Shown here: positions 22,301 to 30,904 of the stretch, piece by piece | Layout: each line of letters begins with the position of its first letter | Numbering within the stretch: position 1 is the stretch's first letter | DNA from: Bacteroidales bacterium | GTDB lineage: Bacteria; Bacteroidota; Bacteroidia; Bacteroidales; JAADJA01 | Direction: 5' to 3' | NCBI GenBank assembly: GCA_030596605.1 | Contig: JAUVJI010000003.1 | Coordinates: forward strand, 1-64,000 | Length of the DNA stretch: 64,000 nt | Notes under the pieces: model-generated | What the model was told of the DNA's origin: nothing | What the model saw: only the letters and a program-made list of their open reading frames with translations | Database searches by the model: none | Position numbers and translations under genes: made by a program

Positions 22301-23455
22301 CTCGCGGTCAACGTTATCAAGGTTTATGGTACTTGGATAAACTTCGTCAAAAGTCCCGTCATTCTGCCTGTCCCAGTTGGCTTCACCATAGGTGGCATCG
22401 CCATCGGCATTCCAGTTTCCGTCAAGACAGGCAAAATACATGTCGGCGGGAATGGTATGTCCGTTCGGGAAATCAATTATGTCACCATCATAAGGACCCA
22501 TCCATGCAAATCGTATAGGTACCTGTTCGCTATCACCACCAAGCATGTAATACAATGCCCCCCAGTTTTGGAAAGCGTCAATTATAAAGTTCCTGACTTT
22601 CTCGGCCTGGTCAACGCCCGGGTAATAACTGTAAATCCATTCAACGGTACGTACTACTGCCGGTACCCCTTTCCTGATTTTCCAATCGGCTATCTCCTGA
22701 AATCCCTCTGCAAGCGTTTCGTTGGTTATAATTACGTATTCTACAGCCTGCCCGTTAAAGTTGGGAAATTCGTCGGGTGCAAAAGAAGCTCCTGAAAACT
22801 CATAGGTTTTTTGCACCTGGAAATAAGTTTCTACATCCGAAGGGTTTTCGGTATAAGCTTTAATTTCTTCTTTTAGTTTAAGAAAAGAGGTGTTCAGCAT
22901 CCTGCAGGGTTTTACCGGTGTGTTGTCTTCATCGGCATATACCAACTGGTATTCGAGATGGGTGGCAAGGTAAAGCTTTTGGGTAACCGGGTTGTAAGTA
23001 AGGGGATAATAAAGCACCCCTGCAATATGCACACCTGATTTAAAACCGGCAGTGGGACTGTAAATGTACTCAACAGGGTACTGTTCATTTACATTGTAAA
23101 TTGCCGGGTCAGGGTCAACAAAATCCGGTTCGGGTTCGCCGGGAATTTGTCCGGGTTGTGTGGGCATAATGTTATATGTACCTGTAAGTTCCTGTTGCTG
23201 GATATTTAAAATTTCAATATCCACTACGCCCTTATCTTCGGGTATGGCAATGTGAAGGTGTTTTACCGGCAAATAAGGTTTGCCCACATCGGTTTCCATA
23301 TAACAACCATCAATGGTGGCCACGTCCCACCCTTCGGTTTGTTCAAAGTTTACATCGGCAGGGATAAAATCCACCTGCCCTGTGTACTGGGCGTAAAGCC
23401 CATGCAGCATCAGCATCATAATGCTTAAAACTGCCATAAATTTAAACTTTTCCAT
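16334..23455 (-). CDS. Giant secreted C25 (gingipain-like) peptidase with FG-GAP/VCBS-type repeats, beta-helix, DGGxTE module and T9SS CTD (2373 aa)
   Basis: C25 region VEYVIITNETLAEGFQEIADWKIRKGVPAVVRTVEWI; catalytic-like GHGG and ANHCTTMPW; FG-GAP-like DxDxDG/DIDNDGxxEI repeats; C-terminus VFPNPAEDYIIVDY...GVYLITLYVNGRTIESKKV. Confidence 0.88.
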   Translation of the reverse strand: MEKFKFMAVLSIMMLMLHGLYAQYTGQVDFIPADVNFEQTEGWDVATIDGCYMETDVGKPYLPVKHLHIAIPEDKGVVDIEILNIQQQELTGTYNIMPTQPGQIPGEPEPDFVDPDPAIYNVNEQYPVEYIYSPTAGFKSGVHIAGVLYYPLTYNPVTQKLYLATHLEYQLVYADEDNTPVKPCRMLNTSFLKLKEEIKAYTENPSDVETYFQVQKTYEFSGASFAPDEFPNFNGQAVEYVIITNETLAEGFQEIADWKIRKGVPAVVRTVEWIYSYYPGVDQAEKVRNFIIDAFQNWGALYYMLGGDSEQVPIRFAWMGPYDGDIIDFPNGHTIPADMYFACLDGNWNADGDATYGEANWDRQNDGTFDEVYPSTINLDNVDREPEVYIGRVPVEDYLDENDELIELNRFKTKFFEYIKTSQGNENNCLLFSSLGNIGYTLKPAFPAYMNFEELYSPNATNMQVLDELNGTGPTNTLYNMVCALGHGGPTSFDAANGSLNRTHMDGLLNTDRSQILYLANHCTTMPWNKNTVTEHYLNSENGGVSVIANTSIGWTSMVGEYNKPFIQNIYNDDHLIGNSFNHIKTLFYASSISACQKRLQFFALSLASDPEMPVWTEIPDLPNPLLVNVPTSVHTGQQTIQVQIDILTTGTEAKVCLYRPGEIYAVETITGTGGTVTIDVECTPDTEDNQNDIMVTVTAQNYLPVETSIPVFYNPGIHLFVSDVTIDDDAIAPSNGNADGLADAGETAELVVSLTNNGLTNALGGTAVLTYIEPDPPNNYITVIESGADFDDITSLSTIACSTAYVISISTETPDQYLAAFELSITDGQQNTYTDEIYIEIHAPDPQLISNVFTSTGEYPEIIEANDEVSITFEFYNGGSGMASGLTGELTSTSAYVANIGEPVQPFGDIPSHTSESNPSYFEFDVTGDYAGETIEMLLTLTDNYGKEWEIPIDFDKPDDIAGILWESTHESITLFWDPVLDEKGYNIYRCNTIDGDYGDPLNQQIITGFSGYTDYGLNPRTIYYYKVSCVSHSGIEGNLSAPEETWTSLPYHADWPNKEISIDDFGGRTEGSPMTADFDADGNKEIYFTISEGPGLDYDRGGIFGFYHDGEEIYDIDQNPTEYGGFYKFDEAGSSATPVIGDLDNDNVFEIITTTHYSDGNDKRKIFIHSTVDSDQSGEPDFLWSNGLGGPEVKGAVLSDIDNNGSIEIMVKARWGAPLYVLNGSDYSNYPGQWPVDIDASGFSMPVAANINNSGDKEIIIGYATSDDCDAGIYVFKSNGDPYITGTNGLFYQNGPAPGEYDRMDSPVTIADIYNNDPYDEIICVSGRNVPGYPVGRVFILNYQGDFISGWEYDDHTFSLTNSDPGKQWLPVTSAADINGDGNIEVLIASDEYIYIWEKNGSNFIEPIYVQGLEAKFIAPLIADVDEDDDVEIIIASNGSKKGIYCFDTDGQRVLGWPLRIDGIFSTPCIDDIDNDGKNEIIATSGVEVHVWDTEGDADKVEWGKYRHDRYNSGVYGDFCPHQSNPETITGVVEWTENKILQSDLIVEPNAKLTIYGNVALPEGSRIIVKPEGELVLDGCKLTKACIGNWEGIEVRGDPASSNQADQGLLTILNETVIEHADVAVRNHHFDQDLVPPVYFQGGVVHAFNSTFINNDRALDFRKYKYNSHIHIESCDFIYDESYSNIANPGYFVRIRDMQDVEIIGCDFRNNTGIDFKGRGIYIYRSQVNIKGKCISISQPCTEWENGTFVNLSYGIYAMDKSGGEYVDIQHNTFDHCQRGIYISGMDGAWVTSNEFYMPVSLEYDIEKYGLYLNTSTGYHIEANTFKGPSPSELGRIGIYVNESGDDWNQIYNNMLENLRQGILAFGDNRYETELGLCIKCNDFANNINDIVVNGKLESEHGIAFHQGFQGNHDTLPAGNTFTQDFPGLEFNYYNADGMGFIDYVYHGDNGTNEKVIPHPFYSTQTMHISPNPNAEYTKEGACPSKLDDNSGHIEDDREGMAESDSEIGEKEAQLAALVDGGDTEEMNFDVLLSVPPEAGEVYQDLMNQSPFLSDTVMKTAIYKENVLPNVMIRNVLVANPQSAKDNEVMSAVDERFDPMPQWMKDQVLQGVNITGAKEAIEAELAMWKQKRGEHFNNLYQYYRKDTIDPQPSSDTLEMLLTDDPYLFSKYRLAFFYYNKQDYNAMNNVLNNIPSGFDLTNTQQAVHQDYLSLYNILEQLEGNELLVDSVQASQLEILAEHDDWFPGAYARDILIAAGLMDYEEPIILPDILKSSEVIENETFGFDDKPEVLNVFPNPAEDYIIVDYNTEGYFGDILLSIIDLTGKPVYAEVCSINRDQKVVNTKDWKAGVYLITLYVNGRTIESKKVSIR

Positions 23456-23517
23456 AATTTTGTAAAGTTTTAGTGTTAATTAATTTATTTAATTGACTCG
23501 CAAGCGGGAGCATTTTC

Positions 23518-25041
23518 TTAGCGGTGAATGCCCCGCTTATTTATTATTAGTTTTTCAGTAAAGTTTTCAATACTATTTCTTACTTCAACTATATATATTC
23601 CCTGTTCAAGACTGCTTATATCAACTTCATCCTTTTGTCCATATTTATTTAGGTAAACCGTTGAACTTATTATCTCTCTTCCTTTTATATCATAAATAGT
23701 AAGGTTTAAATTGCCTTTAAATCCTATGGCGGCTATGTTTATATTATCTGTTGCCGGGTTTGGGTAAATATTGATTTCTTTTTTAATACCAGTTTGGACA
23801 ATAATATTTGTACCGGTATCAATGGTTATATGTACCGGCCTGCGGTGCAGGTTTACAAAGTAGATTAGCGAATTATCGGCAGTGCATGTATAAACGCCGG
23901 TATCGGCATACGAAATATTTTCAAGAAATAATGTATCGGCTTCAATGCTTTCAAGTATAAGTTCACCGTTCCTGTACCATTTATAATTAGTAAACTCACC
24001 TCCGGTGCCGGAGTAAATACTGTAGTTATTGCCCGGCACAAGTGCCGTATCAATTTCTTCAAGCATATCGTCCTGATAATAATAATCGAAAAAATAATAT
24101 AAGCCCTGTAAATATGATAGGTAATGAGACTCAATGTGTTCGAAAGTGAGTTTGTTGCCTTCGATATTAAAAAAAGTTATAATCCAGTTATAGTTTACTG
24201 CAGGTAAAGATGTAAAGTTGTTATATGATAAGTTCAAACCGTCAATAAGAAATGATAAGTTACCCCATGATTCAGGGACGGCTCCGGAAAATTGATTATG
24301 TGCCAAATTTATCTCGATGGACATTGTTTGAAAAAAAAGATTGCTTAAGTATTCCGGGACTTCGCTACTAAGTTGATTGTTGCCCAGGTTAAAAGTATAA
24401 AGGTCTTCAAAATAAGTAAGTTCTATAGGAATAGTACCTGTCAACTGGTTATTATTTAACCGCAGTTCCCATAAATTAGCGCAGTTACCCAGTTCCGGTG
24501 GTATAGAGCCGGTGAGTTGGTTGTTATGCAGGTCAAGAAATATAAGGCTGTCAAGGTTGCCTATTTCTGGGGGGATGGGGCCGGTGAGGTTGTTTTGTGG
24601 TAAACTGAATTCAAATAAACTGGAACAATTCCCAATATTGTTGGGAATTATTCCAGTAAGGGAACAATTCCCAATACCAAACCATTTTAATGAAGTTATC
24701 TGGAATAAACTTTCGGGTAACTCACCTGATAATTCTTGATCATTTGACATACCTAAACTCACTAGTGCTGTGAGTTGCCCTAAGTCATTTGGTAAAGTTC
24801 CCGCTAAGTTGTTACTATTTATTATCAATTCAACTACTCTTTCCCCTTCCACCGTAATCCCATACCAAGTATTTACCGGCCCGGTAAGCCAGCCGGAGTT
24901 GTTGTTCCAGTTGAGGCCGCCGGTGCTGTTGTAAAAGGCTACGAGGGCGAGGGAGTCTTGTTGTAGTACCTGGGCAGGGGCGGGGTAAAAATTAAATATG
25001 GTAAACAAAATGCTGAGTGATATTATCTTTCCTGGTTTCAT
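23518..25041 (-). CDS. Secreted leucine-rich-repeat protein with Ig-like segment and T9SS CTD
   Basis: Repeats such as NNQLTGSIPPELGNCANLWELRLNNNQLTGTIP; YADTGVYTCTADN Ig-like; IYPNPATDNINIAA CTD; start placed at internal ATG (MKPGKIISLSILF signal peptide) rather than 25104. Confidence 0.85.
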   Translation of the reverse strand: MKPGKIISLSILFTIFNFYPAPAQVLQQDSLALVAFYNSTGGLNWNNNSGWLTGPVNTWYGITVEGERVVELIINSNNLAGTLPNDLGQLTALVSLGMSNDQELSGELPESLFQITSLKWFGIGNCSLTGIIPNNIGNCSSLFEFSLPQNNLTGPIPPEIGNLDSLIFLDLHNNQLTGSIPPELGNCANLWELRLNNNQLTGTIPIELTYFEDLYTFNLGNNQLSSEVPEYLSNLFFQTMSIEINLAHNQFSGAVPESWGNLSFLIDGLNLSYNNFTSLPAVNYNWIITFFNIEGNKLTFEHIESHYLSYLQGLYYFFDYYYQDDMLEEIDTALVPGNNYSIYSGTGGEFTNYKWYRNGELILESIEADTLFLENISYADTGVYTCTADNSLIYFVNLHRRPVHITIDTGTNIIVQTGIKKEINIYPNPATDNINIAAIGFKGNLNLTIYDIKGREIISSTVYLNKYGQKDEVDISSLEQGIYIVEVRNSIENFTEKLIINKRGIHR

Positions 25042-25287
25042 AATAAAATGCTTTTTCTGGTTAAGAGGCTTTGAAGATAATAATAAATTCATTTGGTTCG
25101 ACAATAAATCAGTTAATACGGATAGTTATCGGGAGTTTTAAATCATTTTTTTTGTTAATCCATATTTATTATAATAGGGAAAATCTATTATTTCCGGTGC
25201 TGAGATAAGGGCCACGTACCGGAAATATAAAATATCATATTCCGAAACTCTGCGAAAGAATTTTTACCTGAAAATGTCAATTGCTCA

Positions 25288-25926
25288 TTAAAAAATACCT
25301 CTTTCTAAAAAGTTTACAATTTTCCTGGCTTTTTCTTTACCAATCCCATCAACTTTAAGCAATTGCTTTTCGGTAGACCTGAAGACTTTCTTTAAAGAAC
25401 CGAACTTCTGAAGCAAACGGTATGCAAGGGCAGGTCCGACCTGTGGAAGGCCCTGAAGCAAATATAATTGTTGATTTTTAGGTTTTTTGGGTTTATAACC
25501 TTTTCTGATATTAGGGATTCTATCATGAAGAAGTTGATTTCCGGCTGAAATTAATAAATCGGTCGTTTCATTTTTATCCTTTGAAAAAACAATCGGTATC
25601 TGCCATGCTGACGAAATTGACAACATTGCCCCCCTGATTGCTTCACGGCTGATTTTGTGTTTTGTGGTATATGGATTTCCTTCAATAATAAGAAGGTGAT
25701 AATAGGAATTCCTTTTCATTTTTCCACATTGGTAAAAAAGGCGCTTCGATATAATTGACTGAACAAAATCTTCAGCAGTTTTTCTTTCAACAAGAATTTG
25801 ATCATTTACCAGGTAATCACCGGCAGAAAGATTTTCAAGTTTTGTTTCAGCTTTCCGGTTTAAAAGCATTGTCGGAATACCGGATTGAAATCCCCTGTAA
25901 TCAGCTATAATACTGAGGTTGGTCAT
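25288..25926 (-). CDS. ERCC4/XPF-type nuclease with C-terminal helix-hairpin-helix domain
   Basis: LSAGDYLVNDQILVERKTAEDFVQSI (ERKxxxD); (HhH)2 LPQVGPALAYRLLQKFGSLKKVFRSTEKQLLKVDGIGKEKARKIVNFL. Confidence 0.85.
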   Translation of the reverse strand: MTNLSIIADYRGFQSGIPTMLLNRKAETKLENLSAGDYLVNDQILVERKTAEDFVQSIISKRLFYQCGKMKRNSYYHLLIIEGNPYTTKHKISREAIRGAMLSISSAWQIPIVFSKDKNETTDLLISAGNQLLHDRIPNIRKGYKPKKPKNQQLYLLQGLPQVGPALAYRLLQKFGSLKKVFRSTEKQLLKVDGIGKEKARKIVNFLERGIF

Positions 25927-25955
25927 ACATCAAAAATATCCATTTTTTTAATATC

Positions 25956-26816
25956 CTATTCATTTAATTCTATCAGCGAAGTCAATTCATTCGCAAGTCC
26001 TTCAAATTCCATGAGTTCGGCTTTTACATTACCAACAATAACAGCAGATTTCGCCAAAATTGGTATATGGTTTTTATCATCGGTTACCCAAAGGGTCATG
26101 GGATATTTTTTCGAAAAAACTTCACCCGAAGCCATTCCTGGTTTGAACCTGAGACAATTGAATTTACCCAGCTTAATATTTACGATCTCTTTTCCTTCAT
26201 AAATAATAGCAGAGGTATAAACTGAATCGTCCAGAAAAAAGTCTACGGGGAGAATATCTCCAATTTCGAGTGTGTCGGTATTAAAAGTACGGGCATAATA
26301 AATTGCAGAAATGACATCCTGTGTATATTCCGGAAGAGGGAGCGAATCTGTCCGGGTAACAACATACTGTTTTTTTTGGTTGAAATAATATTCATCGTTT
26401 TTGCGGTAGCCCCCCTCCCTTGTTTTTCGAATGAAGCAGTGAGGTACAAGCGATTCAACATCAACAAATGAATCAAACTCATCGCGAACCTTATAAAACC
26501 AGTTAAATAATCCTTTTGAATTCCCTTCCGCATCAATATGAAATACCCTTCGACCATAAAATACCTCATCCGATTCCGTCACTTCCAAAAATCCAGTACC
26601 GGCAATAACTTTTCCTGTAAGCCATGCATCATAGTAAAACCTGTATTGCAATCGTTCCCCGATTTGAAAAGCTTCATTTTTAATTTGTCGCCAGTTTTCC
26701 TGTGCATATCCGAAATGACCGACAAAAAGAAATATCAGGAATAAAAGAAATAGCTTATTCGATAACAGGCGATACAGCATATGCTTTAGTTTAAAACCTT
26801 GCCTTATTTTTCTCAA
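25956..26816 (-). CDS. DUF3108-like exported protein
   Basis: FQIGERLQYRFYYDAWLTGKVIAGTGFLEVTE...LPVDFFLDDSVYTSAIIYEGKEIVNIKLGKFNCLRFKPGM. Confidence 0.75.
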   Translation of the reverse strand: MRKIRQGFKLKHMLYRLLSNKLFLLFLIFLFVGHFGYAQENWRQIKNEAFQIGERLQYRFYYDAWLTGKVIAGTGFLEVTESDEVFYGRRVFHIDAEGNSKGLFNWFYKVRDEFDSFVDVESLVPHCFIRKTREGGYRKNDEYYFNQKKQYVVTRTDSLPLPEYTQDVISAIYYARTFNTDTLEIGDILPVDFFLDDSVYTSAIIYEGKEIVNIKLGKFNCLRFKPGMASGEVFSKKYPMTLWVTDDKNHIPILAKSAVIVGNVKAELMEFEGLANELTSLIELNE

Positions 26817-26994
26817 ACCTTACTAATGTCCAGTCAGCTGCAAATCAGGCACTATTCATCGTATTACTAAAAAGTTATAGCTTATGTACTATCAATATCT
26901 ATGTGGCAAATTGCAGCTTATAGTCATCCGATGATTGGCTAAACCTTGCAACATTCTAAAGTTGACTTAGCATTAGGCTTAACCAAAACATAAA

Positions 26995-29781
26995 CTATGA
27001 AACAACAATATTTATTATTTTTTGGGGGACAATAATGACCTTTCTGATCTGCTTCCCTTCAACCCACCTTTCTCCGCGTTTATCCTTAATAACAAGTGAC
27101 TCTATCTCCTCTTTTCCCATATCAACAGGAAGTTCTATTTTAAAACGCATCTTACCGTTGAATGAAACCGGATATTCGAAGGTGTTTTCTTTGATGTATT
27201 CTTCATTGAATTCAGGAAAATCAGCATATGAGACACTGGGTTCGTTTCCCAGTACATGCCAAAGTTCTTCTGCTATATGCGGTGCATAGGAAGCGAAAAG
27301 AATCACTAATTTTTCGAGAATCTCATTTTTATGGCAATTCAGGTCAGTCAGCTCATTTGTACATATCATAAACTGGCTCACAGCTGTATTGAATGAAAAG
27401 CGCTCAATGTCATCCTGTACTTTTTTTATGGTCCGGTGCAGGACTTTTAATTCCTTGTCATTTGCTTTTTCTTCAGTAACAATTTTATTCCCTTTTTCAT
27501 CATAAAACAAACGCCACAACTTTTTTATGAACCGGTACACACCTTCTATTCCTTTTGTATCCCAGGGTTTATGATTTTCAAGTGGGCCAAGGAACATTTC
27601 GTACAAGCGGAAGGTATCTGCGCCATAATGGTCGATCAATTCATCAGGATTTACAACATTATGTTTTGATTTGGACATTTTTTCAACTTCCCAGCCACAG
27701 ATATATTTTCCATCCTCAAGAATAAACTCTGCATTTTTATATTCCGGTTGCCAATTTTTGAATTCTTCAATATCAAGAATGTCATTATCAACCATATTCA
27801 CATCAACATGTAAGCGGGTTGTTTTATGCTCTTTTCTTAAATTGAAAGAAACAAACTTATTTGTGCCATTAACACGGTATACAAAATTTGAACGTCCCTG
27901 AATTTTCCCCTGATTGATCAGTTTTTTAAAGGGTTCTTCCTGGCAAACCAACCCAAGGTCGTACAAAAACATATTCCAGAAGCGGCTATAAATTAAATGG
28001 CCTGTTGCATGTTCATCACCGCCAAGGTAAAGATCAATATCGCGCCAGTATTCATTGGCCTCTTTTGAAAAATATGCTTTATCATTCCAGGGATCCATAT
28101 AACGAAGATAATAACCGCTTGAGCCGGCAAAGCCGGGCATGGTATTGGTTTCAAGCGGATAACCTTCTTTTGTTTCCCAATTTTTAGCACGGGCCAAAGG
28201 CGGTTCACCGGTTTCGGTTGGCAAATATTTATCAACTTCAGGCAATTCCAGCGGAAGTTCCGATTCATCTAATGGATAGGGCATACCGTCTTTGTAATAA
28301 ATTGGAAAAGGCTCTCCCCAATATCGCTGACGGCTGAAAATTGCATCTCTTAATTTAAAATTCACCTGCCCAAATCCCAAGTCTTTATTTTCAAGATATT
28401 TTATTGTTGTCTTAATGGCATCCTGAACATCCAACCCATTGATCATCCCTGAATTGATCATTTTCCCTTCTTTAGCATCATATGAATCCTCCCATGTTGC
28501 CGGATCTGTTGGTTCTTCACCATCATTTACCACAACTTGTATTATTGGAATATCAAAATGATTGGCAAATGCAAAATCACGGCTATCGTGTCCCGGTACT
28601 GCCATGATTGCTCCTGTTCCATATCCAGCCAACACATAATCTGCAATCCAAATAGGGATCTCCTTACCATTGACAGGGTTTATTCCATACGCACCGGTAA
28701 ATTTTCCTGTAATGTTTTTTACTTCTGCCATTCGATCAACTTCTGAGCGGTTTTTTGCCATCTCAACATAATCCATCACCTCTTCTTTCCGATCAGATGT
28801 TGTAATCTTTTCGACCAATTCATGTTCCGGGGCCAACACCATGAAAGTAGCGCCCCACAAAGTATCAGGCCTTGTTGTAAAAATCTCTAGTTTTTCTTCA
28901 AATCCTTTAATATCGAAATATACAGCACCTCCCTCAGAGCGCCCGATCCAATACCGTTGCATATCTTTTAATGACTCAAACCAATCTATATTATTAAGTC
29001 CATCCAAGAGTCGCTGGGCATAGGCAGTAATCCGCAACGACCATTGTTTCATTAATTTACGTTCAACCGGATGGCCGCCCCTTTCCGAAACACCATTTAC
29101 AACTTCATCATTGGCAAGTACTGTTCCTAATGCAGAGCACCAATTAACCCATGTATCAGCCAGATAAGCCAGGCGATAATTCATCAAAATTTCCTGCTGT
29201 TCAACTTCCGATTTATTTTTCCAATCACTTTCAGTAAAAGGATCAACAGGAGAACAAGCTGCATCTATATTACTATTTCCTTCTTTCTCAAAAATTTTAA
29301 CCAGTTCATTAACCGGTTCGGCCTTTTGGGTTTTATTACTATACCAATGTTTAAAAAGCTGTATAAACGTCCACTGAGTCCATTTGTAGTAAAAAGGATC
29401 AGAAGTCCTGACCTCCCTGTCCCAATCATAAGAAAACCCGATTTTATCCATTTGTTCCCTGTAGCGCTTTATGTTCTTTTCGGTAGTAACTGCAGGGTGG
29501 GTACCTGTTTGGATGGCATATTGTTCAGCAGGTAAACCATAAGCATCATAGCCCATTGGATGAAGAACATTAAAGCCTTTTAGTCTTTTATATCTTGAAT
29601 AAATATCAGATGCAATATATCCCAATGGATGGCCTACATGCAATCCTGCTCCTGAAGGATACGGAAACATATCCAACACATAATATTTAGGTTTATTATG
29701 GTCAATTTCGCATTTATAGATTTTATTGTCAGCCCAGTATTTCTGCCACTTTTTTTCTATGTCTCTGTGATTGTATTCCAT
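26995..29781 (-). CDS. leuS: Leucyl-tRNA synthetase
   Basis: [50 protein letters not shown]; 928 aa. Confidence 0.97.
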   Translation of the reverse strand: MEYNHRDIEKKWQKYWADNKIYKCEIDHNKPKYYVLDMFPYPSGAGLHVGHPLGYIASDIYSRYKRLKGFNVLHPMGYDAYGLPAEQYAIQTGTHPAVTTEKNIKRYREQMDKIGFSYDWDREVRTSDPFYYKWTQWTFIQLFKHWYSNKTQKAEPVNELVKIFEKEGNSNIDAACSPVDPFTESDWKNKSEVEQQEILMNYRLAYLADTWVNWCSALGTVLANDEVVNGVSERGGHPVERKLMKQWSLRITAYAQRLLDGLNNIDWFESLKDMQRYWIGRSEGGAVYFDIKGFEEKLEIFTTRPDTLWGATFMVLAPEHELVEKITTSDRKEEVMDYVEMAKNRSEVDRMAEVKNITGKFTGAYGINPVNGKEIPIWIADYVLAGYGTGAIMAVPGHDSRDFAFANHFDIPIIQVVVNDGEEPTDPATWEDSYDAKEGKMINSGMINGLDVQDAIKTTIKYLENKDLGFGQVNFKLRDAIFSRQRYWGEPFPIYYKDGMPYPLDESELPLELPEVDKYLPTETGEPPLARAKNWETKEGYPLETNTMPGFAGSSGYYLRYMDPWNDKAYFSKEANEYWRDIDLYLGGDEHATGHLIYSRFWNMFLYDLGLVCQEEPFKKLINQGKIQGRSNFVYRVNGTNKFVSFNLRKEHKTTRLHVDVNMVDNDILDIEEFKNWQPEYKNAEFILEDGKYICGWEVEKMSKSKHNVVNPDELIDHYGADTFRLYEMFLGPLENHKPWDTKGIEGVYRFIKKLWRLFYDEKGNKIVTEEKANDKELKVLHRTIKKVQDDIERFSFNTAVSQFMICTNELTDLNCHKNEILEKLVILFASYAPHIAEELWHVLGNEPSVSYADFPEFNEEYIKENTFEYPVSFNGKMRFKIELPVDMGKEEIESLVIKDKRGERWVEGKQIRKVIIVPQKIINIVVS

Positions 29782-29904
29782 TGGATGATATACGATTTAT
29801 GAACAACGATTAAAAAAATTAAGGGGGCGAAATTATAAAAAACTAATCTATCTAATAAGTTAAGAAAAAACAACTTATTAAGTAATATGAGAGAATTTGT
29901 AAAA

Positions 29905-30891
29905 TTAAAAATCAATTTCCTCTCCAAGGTAATCTGTAATGCTTTTATAGTTACTCTTATTCACTTTAAGACTATATGTTTCTTCAAGTTCGAGAACCCT
30001 ATTTCTAACAGAGCGGTTTGAATTATAGTTATGGATAAAACTATATTTTTCAAAATCTCGAATAGTATTAATATTCTTATTTATGAGTCCAAGATTTTTC
30101 ATGTTTTCAGATTCAAAAGCAAAGCCCAAAAAGATTACACTACTTGATTCTTCTATTAAATTTCGGATTCTTTCAAGATTTTTATTATTATTTCTTCGTG
30201 TATCAAAAATTAACATAATCTTATCAATAGATTTCAAAATTAAATCCATTAAAAGATCAAATGTTTTATCATCTTCAGAAAATGGTAGTTTTATTTGGGA
30301 ATTATAATGACCATACTCAATATAATCTTTATCATTCTCTAACTTCAAATTATGGAGCTTACCATATACATGATAAATTGGCAGTTTATCATAAAAGTCA
30401 CTAAAATTAAGTTCAGGATTCCTTTCAGAATAAATATTTAAAATTGTATTATAGAAAAAATGCTCTAAAGATCTATCATAATTGAAAGTAACAAAAGCAA
30501 TCTTTTTACTTGGAAAGTTATTATAGAGCCTTGAATAAATTCTTTGTGAGATAAACTGATACCAATGAGGTTCATTTGTATTAAATAAATCTCTTAAGTT
30601 TTCCGACTTAATTACATAGAATAATGTTATTATTTTTCCAATCAACTCATATTTTTCATATTGAAATACAAATTCATCTATAGAATTTAAGCCTGAATAT
30701 TTTAATTCTTTCGCAAATTTTAAAAAGTCTTCTTTTAAACTAATTTTTTCTCCAATCCTCATTAACAATTGACATAATTCTGATTGGGTATTATTAATAT
30801 CATTTATTGCGTTTTCGACGATTGTTCTACCCAAGGGAAAACCAATATCTACATTTGATCCTGCACCAAGTATAAAGACTGTTTTTTCCAT
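29905..30891 (-). CDS. Standalone SIR2-like domain protein
   Basis: VFILGAGSNVDIGFPLGRTIVE, KIAFVTFNYDRSLEHFFYNT, PIYHVYGKLHNL, SSVIFLGFAFESENM. Confidence 0.75.
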   Translation of the reverse strand: MEKTVFILGAGSNVDIGFPLGRTIVENAINDINNTQSELCQLLMRIGEKISLKEDFLKFAKELKYSGLNSIDEFVFQYEKYELIGKIITLFYVIKSENLRDLFNTNEPHWYQFISQRIYSRLYNNFPSKKIAFVTFNYDRSLEHFFYNTILNIYSERNPELNFSDFYDKLPIYHVYGKLHNLKLENDKDYIEYGHYNSQIKLPFSEDDKTFDLLMDLILKSIDKIMLIFDTRRNNNKNLERIRNLIEESSSVIFLGFAFESENMKNLGLINKNINTIRDFEKYSFIHNYNSNRSVRNRVLELEETYSLKVNKSNYKSITDYLGEEIDF

Positions 30892-30904
30892 ACCAAATTA
30901 TTTT

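Noticed and set aside
26817-26994. Intergenic region between the DUF3108 gene and leuS as a tRNA or ncRNA
   Set aside because: No cloverleaf, TTCGA T-arm or CCA-end pattern and no terminator-like stem found by eye.
30083-30307. 74-aa plus-strand ORF within the SIR2 gene as a partner or antitoxin
   Set aside because: Antisense to a conserved SIR2 motif region; Ser/Lys/Ile-rich composition typical of reverse-complement translation of AT-rich DNA.
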